A stretch of 64,000 nt of DNA from Xylocopa sonorina (lineage: Eukaryota > Arthropoda > Insecta > Hymenoptera > Apidae), in NCBI RefSeq assembly GCF_050948175.1, contig NW_027490163.1:992001-1056000 (forward strand), read 5' to 3'. This document shows positions 53,224 to 64,000 of this stretch, in pieces (positions within the stretch are counted from its first letter, which is position 1; each line of letters starts with the position of its first letter). The notes beneath the pieces are model-generated. The model saw nothing but the letters and a program-made list of their open reading frames with translations. It ran no database searches and was not told where the DNA came from. The position numbers and the translations under genes were made by a program.

Positions 53224-55002
53224 TTCTTTTGAAGCGAATACGAGGTATACATGACACTTCGCAATGAATATTATATCTTAGCACGAATCATGGAAATGAG
53301 ATGCGATATCGCGTTTTGAGAAGCATTAGAACTCTATTGCTACGATACATATACATCTGCAAACGCTATTTCCTAGCAAGGAAGATTCGCATTTACATTC
53401 TTTTGAAGTGAATACGAGGTAATCATGACACTTCGCAATGAACATTATACCTTATCGTGAAACATAGAAGTGAGATGGGAAATCGCGTTTTAAGCAGTAT
53501 TAGAACTCTATTGCTACAATACGTAGACATCTGCAAACGCTATTACCTAGCAAGGATGTGTCGCATTTACATTCTTTTGAAGTGAATACGAGGTATACAT
53601 GACATTTCGCAATGGATATTATGTCTTATCATGAAACATAGATATAAGATGCGACATCACGTTTTAAGAAGCATTAGAACTCTATTGCTCGATACGTAGA
53701 CATCTGCAAACGCTATTTCCTAGCAAGGAAGTGTCGCATTCACATTCTTTTGTAGTGAATACGAGGTATACATGACACTTCGCAATGAACATTATATCTT
53801 ATCATGAAACATAGATGTGAGATGCGATGTCGCGTTTTAAGAAGCATTAGAACCCTAATGCTACGACACGTAGACATCTGCAAACGCTACTTCCCAACAA
53901 GGTAGTGTCGCATTTACATCCATTTCAAGTGAATACGATGTATACATGACACTTAGCAGTGAATATTGTATCTTATCCTGAAACAGAAATGAGATGCGAA
54001 ATCGCGCTTTAAGAAGCATTAGAACTCTATTGCTACGATACGCAGATATCTGTAGACGCAATTTCCAAGCAAGGAAGTATCGCATTTACATTCTTTTGAA
54101 GTGAATACGAGGAATACATGACTTTTCGCAATAAATATTATATCCTATCACGAAACATATAAATGAGATGCGATATCGCGATTTAAGTAGCATTAGAACT
54201 CTATTGCTAGGATACGTAGACATCTGCAAACGCCATTTCCTGGCAAGCAATAGTCGCATTTACATTCTTTAGATGTGAATACGAGGAATACATGACACAT
54301 CGCAATGAATATTATACCTAATCGTGATACATAGAAGTGACATGGGAAATCGCGTTCTAAGCAGTATTAAAACTCTATTGCTACAATACGTAGACATCTG
54401 CAAACGCTATTACCTAGCAAGGATGTGTCGCATTTACATTCTTTTGAAGTGAATACGAGGTATACATGACATTTCGCAATGGATAGTATGTCTTATCATG
54501 AAACATAGATATAAGATGCGACATCACGTTTTAAGAAGCATTAGAACTCTATTGCTCGATACGTAGACATCTGCAAACGCTATTTCCTAGCAAGGAAGTG
54601 TCGCATTCACATTCTTTTGTAGTGAATACGAGGTATACATGACACTTCGCAATGAACATTATATCTTATCATGAAACATAAATGTGAGATGCGATATCGC
54701 GTTTCAAGAAGCATTAGAACCCTAATGCTACGACACGTAGACATCTGCAAACGCTACTTCCCAACAAGGTAGTGTCGCATTTACATCCATTTCAAGTGAA
54801 TACGATGTATACATGACACTTAGCAGTGAATATTGTATCTTATCCTGAAACATAGAAATGAGAAGCGAAATCGCGCTTTAAGAAGCATTAGAACTCTATT
54901 GCTACGATACGCAGATATCTGTAGACGCAATTTCCAAGCAAGGAAGTATCGCATTTACATTCTTTTGAAGAGAATACGAGGAATACATGACTCTTCGCAA
55001 TG
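53224..55002. repeat. Domain E: 5-monomer duplication, 867 bp
   Basis: After two lead-in monomers, 53422-54288 is repeated from 54289 at offset 867. Shared private markers are GGGAAATCGCG, ATGGATA(T/G)TATGTC, ATTGCTCGATACG (one base short), CCCTAATGCTACGACACG and CTTCCCAACAAGGTAG. 867 is five monomers minus 3: one base in GCTCGATACG and two in GAAACAGAAATG near 53983, the latter absent from the second copy. Types resemble domain C (ATGCGACATCACG). Confidence 0.8.
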
Positions 55003-57245
55003 AATATTATATCTTATTATGAAACATAGAAATGAGATGCGATATCGCGTTTTAAGAAGCATTAGCTCTATATTGCTACGATACGAAGACATCAGCAAAC
55101 GCTATATCCTGGCAAGGAAGTGTCGCATTTACATTCTTTTGAAGTGAATACGAGGTATACATGTCACTTCGCAATGAATATCATATCTTATCATGAAACA
55201 TAGAAGTGAGGAGCGATATCGCGTTTTAAGAAGCATTAGAACCATATTACCTCGATGCGTAGACACCTGCAGACGCTATTTCCCAGCTAGGAAGTGTCGC
55301 ATTTACATTTGTTTGGAGTGAATAGGAGGTATACATGACACTCCGCAAAGAATATTATATCTTGTCACCAAACATTTAAATGAGATGCGATATCGCGATT
55401 TAAGTAGCATTAGAACTCTATTGCTACGATACGTAGACATCTGCAAACGCTATTTCCTAGCAAGCAATAGTCGCATTTACATTCTTTTGAAGCGAATACG
55501 AGGTATACATGACACTTCGCAATGAACATTATATCTTATCATGTAACATAGAAGTGAGATGCGATATCGCGTTCTAAGAAGCATTAGAACCATATTACCT
55601 CGACGCGTAGACATCTGCAGACGCTATTTCCTAGCATGGAAGGGTCGCATTTACATTCTTTTGAAGTGAATACGAGGTGTACATGACACTTCGCAATGAA
55701 TATTATATCTTATCAGGAAACATAGAAATGAGATGCGATATCGCGTTTTGAGAAGCATTAGAATTCTATTGCTACGATACGTAGACATCTGCAAACGGTA
55801 TTTCCTAGCAAGCAATAGTCGCACTTACATTCTTTTGAAGTGAATTCGAGGTTTACATAACACTTCGGAATGAATATTATAACTTATCATGAAACATAGA
55901 AGAGAGATGCGATATCGCGTTTTAAGAAGCATTAGAACTCTATGGCATCGATGCGGAGACATCAGCAAACGCTATTTCCTAGCATGGAAGTGTCGCACTT
56001 ACATTCTTTTGAAGTGAATACGAGGTATACATGACACTTCGCGATGAATATTATATCTTATCACGAAACTTATAAATGAGATACGATATCGCGTTTTGAG
56101 AAGCATTAGAACTCTATTGCTACGATACGTGAACATCTGAATACGCCATTTCCTAGCAAGGAAGTGTCGCATTTACGTTCGTTTGGAGTGAATGCGAGGT
56201 ATACGTGACATTTCGCAATGAATATTATATCTTATCATGAAACACAGAAGAGAGATGCAATATCGCGTTTCAGGAAGCATTAGAACTCTATGGCCTCGAT
56301 GCGGAGACATCCACAAACGCTACTTCCTAGCAAGCAATAGTCGCAATTACATTCTTTTGAAGTGAATACGAGGTATTCATGACACTTCACAATGAATATT
56401 ATATCTTATCACGAAACATAGAAATGAGATGCGATATCGCAATTTAAGTAGCATTAGAAATCTATTGCTACGATACGTAGACATCTGAATACGCTATTTC
56501 CTAGCAAGGAAGTGTCGCATTTACATTCGTTTGGAGTGAATACGAGGTATACATGACACTTCGCAATGAATATTATATCTTATCATGATGCATAGAAATG
56601 AGATGCGATATCGCCTTTTGAGAAGCATTAGAACCCTATTGCTACGATACGTAGACATCTGCGAACGCTATTTCCGAGCAAGGAAGATTCGCATTTACAT
56701 TCTTTTGAAGAGAATACGAGGTATACATGACACTTCGCAAAGAACATTATATCTTATCACGAAGCATAGAAGAGTGATGAGATGTCGCTATCTAAGTAGC
56801 ATTAGAACTATATTGCTACGATACGTAGACATCTGCAAACGCTATTTCCTAGCAAGCAATAGTCGCATTTACTTTCTTTTGAAGTGAATACGAGGTGTAC
56901 ATGACACTTCGCAATGAATATTATATCTTATCAGGAAACATAGAAATGAGATGCGATATCGCGTTTTCAGAAGCATTAGAAGTCTATGGCCTCGATGCGG
57001 AGACATCTGCATACGCTATTTCCTAGCAAGCAATAGTCGCATTTACTTTCTTTTGAAGTGAATACGAGGTGTACATGACACTTCGGAATGAATATTGTAA
57101 CTTATCACGAAACATAGAAATGAGATGCGATATCGCGATCTAAGAAGCATTAGAACTCTATTGCTACGGTACGTAGGCATATGCAAACGCTATGGCCTAG
57201 AAAGAAATAGTCGCATTTACATTCTTTTGAGGTGAATACGAGGTA
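55003..57245. repeat. Domain F leading block: A-type monomers
   Basis: The monomers carry domain A words: TTATCAGGAAACATAG, CTATGGCATCGATGCGG, GAAGAGAATACGAGG, AGAAGAGTGATG and CTATGGCCTAGAAAG. The stretch around 56585-57245 reproduces the A succession seen at 3452-3739 and 7765-8113, but with monomers skipped, so it is a rearranged derivative rather than a simple copy. Confidence 0.75.
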
Positions 57246-58985
57246 TACATGACACTCCGCAATGAATATTATATCTTATCATGAAACATAGAAGTGAGAT
57301 GCGATATCGCGTTTTAAGAAGCATTAGAACTCTATGGCCTCGATGCGGACACATCTGCAGACGCTATTTCCTAGCCTCGAAGTGTCGCATTTACATTGTT
57401 TTGAAGTGAATACGAGGTGTACATGACACTTCGCAATGAACATTATATCTTATCACGAAACGTAGAAATGAGTTGCGATATCGCGATTTAAGTAGCATTA
57501 CAACTCTATTGCTACGATACGTGGACATCTGAATACGCCATTTCCTAGCAAGGAAGTGTTGCATTTACATTCGTTTGGAGTGAATGCGAGGTATACATGA
57601 CACTTCGCAATGAATATTATATCTTATCATGAAACATAGAAGAGAGATGCAATATCGCGTTTCAAGAAGCATTAGAACTCTATGGCCTCGATGCGGAGAC
57701 ATCTGCAAACGCTATTTCCGAGCAAGGAAGATTCGCATTTACATTCTTTTGAAGTGAATACGAGGTGTACATGACACTTCGCAATGAATATTATATCTTT
57801 TCACGAAACATACAATTGAGATGCGATATCGCGATTTAAGTAGCATTAGAACTCTATTGCTATGATACGTAGACATCTGAATACGCTATTTCCTAGCATG
57901 GAAGTGTCGCATTTACATACTTTTGAAGTGAATACGAGGTGTACATGACACTTCGCAATGAATATTATATCTTATCAGGAAACATAGAAATGAGATGCGA
58001 TATCGCGTTTTGAGAAGCAATAGAACTCTATTGCTACGATACGTAGACATCTGCAAACGCTATTTCCTAGCAAGCAATAGTAGCACTTACATGCTTTTGA
58101 AGTGAATTCGAGGTTTACATGACACTTCGGAATGAATATTATAACTTATCATGAAACATAGAAGAGAGATGCGATATCGCGTTTTAAGAAGCATTAGAAC
58201 TCTATGGCATCGATGCGGAGACATCAGCAAACGCTATTTCCTAGCATGGAAGTGTGGCATTTACATTCTTTTGAGGTGAATACGAGGTATACATGATACT
58301 CCGCAATGAATATTATATCTTATCATGAAACATAGAAGTGAGATGCGATATCGCGTTTTAAGAAGCATTAGAACTCTATGGCCTCGATGCGGACACATCT
58401 GCAGACGCTATTTCCTAGCCTCGAAGTGTCGCATTTACATTCTTTTGAAGTGAATACGAGGTGAATATGACACTTCGCAAAGAACATTATATCTTATCAC
58501 GACACGTAGAAATGAGTTGCGATATCACGATTTAAGTAGCATTACAACTCTATTGCTACGATACGTGGACATCTGAATACGCCATTTCCTAGCAAGGAAG
58601 TGCCGCATTTACATTCGTTTGGAGTGAATGCGAGGTATACATGACACTTCGCAATGAATATTATATCTTATCAGGAAACATAGAAATGAGATGCGATATC
58701 GCGTTTTCAGAAGCATTAGAACTCTATGGCCTCGATGCGGAGACATCTGCAAACGCTATTTCCTAGCAAGCAGTAGTCGCATTTACTTTCTTTTGAAGTG
58801 AATACGAGGTGTACATGACACTTCGGAATGAATATTATATCTTATCACGAAACATACAATTGAGATGCTATATAGCGATTTAAGTAGCATTAGAACTCCA
58901 TTGCTACAATACGTAGACATCTGAATACGCTATTTCCTAGCAAGTAATGGTCGCATTTACATTCTTTTGAAGTGAATTCGAGGTA
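57246..58985. repeat. Domain F HOR unit 1: 10 monomers, 1740 bp
   Basis: The unit is exactly ten monomers long. The private marker ATATCTTTTCACGAAACATAC near 57790 recurs 1740 bp later. Monomers are A-type, including CTATGGCCTCGATGCGGACAC, GAGTTGCGATATC and TTATCAGG. Confidence 0.9.
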
Positions 58986-60725
58986 TACATGACACTTCGT
59001 AATGAATATTATAACTTATCATGAAACATAGAAGTGAGATGCGATATCGCGTTTTAAGAAGCATTAGAACTCTACGGCCTCGATGCGGACACATCTGCAG
59101 ACGCTATTTCCTAGCCTCGAAGTGTCGCATTTACATTCTTTTGAAGTGAATACGAGTTGTACATGACACTTCGCAATGAACATTATATCTTATCACGAAA
59201 CGTAGAAATGAGTTGCGATATCGCGATTTAAGTAGCATTACAACTCTAATGCTACGATACGTGGACATCTGAATACGCCATTTCCTAGCAAGGAAGTGTC
59301 GCATTTACATTCGTTTGGAGTGAATGCGAGGTATACATGACACTTCGCAATGATAATTATATCTTATCATGAAACATAGAAGAGAGATGCAATATCGCGT
59401 TTCAAGAAGCATTAGAACTCCATGGCCTCGATGCGGAGACATCTGCAAACGCTATTTCCGAGCAAGGAAGATTCGCATTTACATTCTTTTGAAGTGAATA
59501 CGAGGTGTACATGACACTTCGCAATGAATATTATATCTTTTCACGAAACATACAATTGAGATGCGATATCGCGATTTAAGTAGCATTAGAACTCTATTGC
59601 TATGATACGTAGACATCTGAATACGCTATTTCCTAGCATGGAAGTGTCGCATTTACATACTTTTGAAGTGAATACGAGGTGTACATGACACTTCGCAATG
59701 AATATTATATCTTATCAGGAAACATAGAAATGAGATGCGATATCGCGTTTTGAGAAGCAATAGAACTCTATTGCTACGATACGTAGACATCTGCAAACGC
59801 TATTTCCTAGCAAGCAATAATAGCACTTACATGCTTTTGAAGTGAATTCGAGGTTTACATGACACTTCGGAATGAATATTATAACTTATCATGAAACATA
59901 GAAGAGAGATGCGATATCGCGTTTTAAGAAGCATTAGAACTCTATGGCATCGATGCGGAGACATCAGCAAACGCTATTTCCTAGCATGGAAGTGTGGCAT
60001 TTACATTCTTTTGAGGTGAATACGAGGTATACATGATACTCCGCAATGAATATTATATCTTATCATGAAACATAGAAGTGAGATGCGATATCGCGTTTTA
60101 AGAAGCATTAGAACTCTATGGCCTCGATGTGGACACATCTGCAGACGCTATTTCCTAGCCTCGAAGTGTCGCATTTACATTCTTTTGAAGTGAATACGAG
60201 GTGAACATGACACTTCGCAATGAACATTATATCTTATCACGACACGTAGAAATGAGTTGCGATATCACGATTTAAGTAGCATTACTACTCTATTGCTACG
60301 ATACGTGGACATCTGAATACGCCATTTCCTAGCAAGGAAGTGCCGCATTTACATTCGTTTGGAGTGAATGCGAGGTATACATGACACTTCGCAATGAATA
60401 TTATATCTTATCAGGAAACATAGAAATGAGATGCGATATCGCGTTTTCAGAAGCATTAGAACTCTATGGCCTCGATGCGGAGACATCTGCAAACGCTATT
60501 TCCTAGCAAGCAGTAGTCGCATTTACTTTCTTTTGAAGTGAATACGAGGTGTACATGACACTTCGGAATGAATATTATATCTTATCACGAAACATACAAT
60601 TGAGATGCTATATAGCGATTTAAGTAGCATTAGAACTCCATTGCTACAATACGTAGACATCTGAATACGCTATTTCCTAGCAAGTAATGGTCGCATTTAC
60701 ATTCTTTTGAAGTGAATTCGAGGTA
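58986..60725. repeat. Domain F HOR unit 2: 10 monomers, 1740 bp
   Basis: The unit is nearly identical to unit 1. Differences seen include CTACGGCC near 59074 for CTATGGCC, AATAATAGCAC near 59817 for AATAGTAGCAC, and GATGTGGAC near 60127 for GATGCGGAC. It ends where GAAATGAGATGCGATATCGCGATCTAAG-type sequence replaces GAAGTGAG at about 60770 and domain G begins. Confidence 0.9.
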
Positions 60726-62986
60726 TACATGACACTTCGTAATGAATATTATAACTTATCATGAAACATAGAAATGAGATGCGATATCGCGATCTAAGAA
60801 GCATTAGAACTCCATTGCTACGATACGTAGGCATCTGCAAACGCTGTGCCCAAGCAAGGAATAGTCGCATTTACATTCTTTTGATGTGAATACGAGGTAT
60901 GCATGACACTTCGCAATGAATATTATATCTTATAATGGAACATAGATATGTGATGCGATATCTCGATCTAAGAAGCATTGAACTCCATTGCCTCGACGCG
61001 TAGACACCTGCAGACGCTATTTCCTAGCATGGAAGTGTCGCATTTTCATTCTTATGTAGTGAATGCGAGGTATACATGACACTTCGCAATGAATCTTATA
61101 TCTTATCATGAAACACAGAAGAGGGATGCGATATCGCCTTTTAAGAAGCATTAGTAGTCTATGGCCTCGATGCGGAGACATCTGCAGACGCTATTTCCTA
61201 GCATGGAAGTGTTGCACTTACATTCTTCTGAAGTGAATACGAGGTATACATGACACTCCGCAATGAATATTATATCTTACCATGAAACATAGAAGTGAGA
61301 TGCGATATCGCGTTCTAAGAAGCATTAGAACTCTATTGCTACGATACGTAGAGATCTGAATAAGCTATTTCCTAGCAAGCAATAGTCGCATTTACATTCT
61401 TTTGAAGTGAATACGAGGTATACATGACACTTCGCAATGAATATTATATCTTATCATGAATCATAGAAGTGAGATGCGATATCGCGTTTTAAGATGCATT
61501 AGAACCTTACTGCCTCGACGCGTAGACATCTGCAGACGCTATTTGCTAGCATGGAAGTGTCGCATTTACATTCTTTTGAAGTGAATACGAGGTATACATG
61601 ACACTTCGCAATGAATATTATATCTTATCATGAAGCATAGAAATGAGATGCGATATCGCGTCTTAAGAAGCATTAGAACCCTATTGCCTCGATGTGGAGA
61701 TATCTGCAAACGCTATTTCCTAGCAAGGAATAGTCGCATTTACATTCTTTTGAAGTGAATACGAGGTGTACATGACACTTCGCAATGAATATTATATCTT
61801 ATCACGAAACACACAATTGAGATGCGACATCGCGATTTAAGTAGCATTAGAACTCTATTGCTACGATACGTAGACATCTGAATACGCTATTTCCTAGCAG
61901 GGAAGTATCTCATTTACATTCTTTTGAAGTGAATACGAGGTGTACATGACACCTCGCAATGAATATTAAATCTTATCACGAAACATAGAAATGGGATGCG
62001 ATATCGCGATTTAAGTAGCATTAGAACTCTATTGCTACAATACGTAGACATCTGAATACGCTATCTAATAGCAAGTAATGGTCGCATTTACATTGTTTTG
62101 AAGTGAATTCGAGGTATACATGACACTTCGCAATGAAAATTATATCTTATAATGGAACATAGATATGTGATGCGATATCTCGATCTAAGAAGCATTAGAA
62201 CTCCATTGAATCGACGCGTAGACACCTGCAGACGCTATTTCCTAGCATGGAAGTGTCGCATTTTCATTCTTATGTAGTGAATGCGAGGTATACAAGACAC
62301 TTCGCAATAAATCTTATATCTTATCCTGAAACACAGAAGAGGGATGCGATATCGCGTTTCAAGAAGCATTAGTAGTCTATGGCCTCGATGCGGAGACATC
62401 TGCAAACGCTACTTCCTAGCATGGAAGTGTTGCACTTACATTCTTCTGAAGTGAATACGAGGTATACATGACACTCCGCAATGAATATTATATCTTACCA
62501 TGAATCATAGAAGTGAGATGCGATATCGCGTTTTAAGAAGCATTAGAACCTTATTGCCTCGACGCGTAGACATCTGCAGACGCTATTTGCTAGCATGGAA
62601 GTGTCGCATTTACATTCTTTTGAAGTGAATACGAGGTATACATGACACTTCGCAATGAATATTATATCATATCATGAATCATAGAAGTGAGATGCGATAT
62701 CGCGTTTTAAGAAGCATTAGAACCTTATTGCCTCGACGCGTAGACATCTGCAGACGCTATTTGCTAGCATGGAAGTGTCGCACTTACATTCGTTTGAAAT
62801 GAATACAAGGAATAAGTGACACTTCGCAATGGAAATTATGTCTTATCATGAAACATAGAAATGGGATGCGATATCGCGTATTAAGAAGCATTAGAGCACT
62901 ATTGCCTCGATACGTAGACATCTGAATACGCTATTTCCTAGCATTGAAGTGTCGCATTTACATGCTTTTGAAGTGAATTCGAGGTT
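60726..62986. repeat. Domain G: B-type monomers
   Basis: The domain reproduces the start of B unit 1: the CGCTGTGCCCAAGC monomer (60845, compare 14841, offset 46004), then CATAGATATGTGATGCG with ATCTCGATC, then the CTTATATCTTATC and ACACTCCGC monomers. It diverges near 61380. A second run of the same types follows from about 62130. It closes with two nearly identical CATTAGAACCTTATTGCCTCG monomers and a C-like one (GGAATAAGTGAC). Confidence 0.75.
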
Positions 62987-64000
62987 TACATGACACTTCG
63001 GAATGAATATTATAACTTATCATGAAACATAGAAGAGAGATGCGATATCGCGTTTTAAGAAGCATTAGAACTCTATAACATCGATGCGGAGACATCAGCA
63101 AACGCTATTTCCTAGCATGGAAGTGTGGCACTTACATTCTTTTGAAGTGAATACGAGGTGTACATGACACTTCGCAATGAACATTATATCTTATCACGAA
63201 ACGTAGAAATGAGTTGCGATATCGCGATTTAAGTAGCATTACAACTCTATTGCTACGATACGTGGACATCTGAATACGCCATTTCCTAGCAAGGAAGTGT
63301 CGCATTTACATTCGTTTGGAGTGAATGCGAGGTATACATGACACTTCGCAATGAATATTATATCTTATCATGAAACATAGAAGAGAGATGCAATATCGCG
63401 TTTCAAGAAGCATTAGAACTCTATGGCCTCGATACGGAGACATCTGCAAACGCTATTTCCGAGCAACGAAGAATCGCATTTACATTCTTTTGAAGTGAAT
63501 ACGAGGTGTACATGACACTTCGCAATGAATATTATATCTTATCAGGAAACATAGAAATGAGATGCGATATCGCGTTTTCAGAAGCATTAGAAGTCTATGG
63601 CCTCGATGCGGAGACATCTGCAAACGCTATTTCCTAGCAAGCAATAGTCGCATTTACTTTTTTTTGAAGTGAATACGAGGTGTACATGACACTTCGGGAT
63701 GAATATTGTAACTTATCACGAAACATAGAAATGAGATGCGATATCGCGATCTAAGAAGCATTAGAACTCTATTGCTACGATACGTAGGTATATGCAAACA
63801 CTATGGCCTAGAAAGAAATAGTCGCATTTACATTCTTTTGAGGTGAATACGAGGTATACATGACACTCCGCAATGAATATTATATCTTATCATGAAACAT
63901 AGAAGTGAGATGCGATATCGCGTTTTAAGAAGCATTAGAACTCTATGGCCTCGATGCGGACACATCTGCAAACGCTATTTCCTAGCAAGCAATAGTCGCA
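62987..64000. repeat. A-type tail running off the window
   Basis: From about 63160 the monomers match domain A 7417-8250 at offset 55744: GAGTTGCGATATC, GCAATATCGCGTTTCAAG, TTATCAGG, GATGAATATTGTAAC, CTATGGCCTAGAAAG, ACACTCCGC. In the last 30 bp the sequence switches to TGCAAACGC and AGCAAGCAATAG where domain A has TGCAGACGC and AGCCTCG. The array continues beyond the window. Confidence 0.8.

Larger units (their letters stand above)
286..64000. repeat. 174-bp satellite array, about 366 head-to-tail monomers
   Basis: Phasing on the conserved word TACATGAC gives starts at 286, 460, 633, 807, 981, 1155 and so on to the end of the window. Spacing is 174 in most monomers; exceptions are mainly 166, 169, 173 and 175. 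All copies lie in one orientation. Invariant blocks are the CGAGGTATACATGACACTTC joint, the AATATTATATC block, the GATATC core, AGCATTAGAAC, the ATCTGCAAACGC region and CATTTACATTC. Variation is concentrated between these blocks and defines monomer types that recur in fixed order, which is the signature of higher-order repeats. Nothing interrupts the array. It has no coding function and is likely heterochromatic; a centromeric role is possible but untested. Confidence 0.97.

Noticed and set aside
286..64000. CRISPR array
   Set aside because: The repeat unit is 174 bp with every part of it repeated. There are no unique spacers between short repeats, and no cas genes.
286..64000. CENP-B box in the monomer
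   Set aside because: I looked for TTCGnnnnAnnCGGG. TTCG is present in ACTTCGCAATGAATATT, but the A and CGGG positions do not match. The palindromic core is a different kind of site.
286..64000. rDNA, 5S, tRNA cluster or telomere repeat
   Set aside because: No tRNA cloverleaf or A/B boxes, no 5S-like internal control region and no short G-rich telomeric units were seen. The 174-bp unit matches none of these.
286..64000. Promoters suggested by TATA-like words (ATATTATATC) in every monomer
   Set aside because: They recur about 366 times as part of the satellite with no linked gene. Satellite transcription is possible, but nothing here shows it.

Overview
The window is almost entirely satellite DNA. 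Bases 1-285 are ordinary non-repetitive sequence (about 50% GC by hand count). From about 286 to the last base there is one unbroken head-to-tail array of a 174-bp monomer, about 366 copies, all in the same orientation, with no transposon, gene or other insertion that I can see. The monomer is AT-rich (about 36% GC) but rich in CpG (9-11 per monomer, above the 5-6 expected from base composition). A near-nucleosomal monomer length, higher-order organisation and absence of CpG decay suggest a eukaryote with little germline CpG methylation, for example an insect or other invertebrate, and a centromeric, pericentromeric or other heterochromatic location. The species cannot be named from this sequence.

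The array is a mosaic of higher-order repeat (HOR) domains. In order: A-prime (286-1502); D-prime (1503-3416); domain A (3417-12460), a 16-monomer unit followed by two nearly identical 18-monomer (3131-bp) units; domain B (12461-25160), with a 36-monomer (6263-bp) unit and a 24-monomer derivative; a short junction (25161-25771); domain C (25772-42485), with a 44-monomer unit (7619 bp), a 41-monomer copy (7098 bp) and a third, more deleted copy; a 12-monomer repeat (42486-46139); domain D (46140-53223), with 169-bp monomers and 342/343-bp dimers; domain E (53224-55002), a 5-monomer duplication; domain F (55003-60725), A-like, ending in two 1740-bp 10-monomer units; domain G (60726-62986), which starts like B; and an A-like tail (62987-64000) that runs off the window.

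No protein-coding gene is convincingly present. The only open frame outside the satellite is a 93-codon minus-strand frame in the left flank, of unknown identity. The open frames inside the array are by-products of a monomer length divisible by three. The informative content is the record of how the array evolves. Size differences between HOR copies equal whole numbers of monomers after correcting for visible small indels. Two recurrent short-monomer classes carry deletions between tiny direct repeats. A palindromic core (GCGATATCGC) sits in most monomers and becomes an 18-bp perfect palindrome in domain D. The order D-A-B recurs about 46 kb apart.
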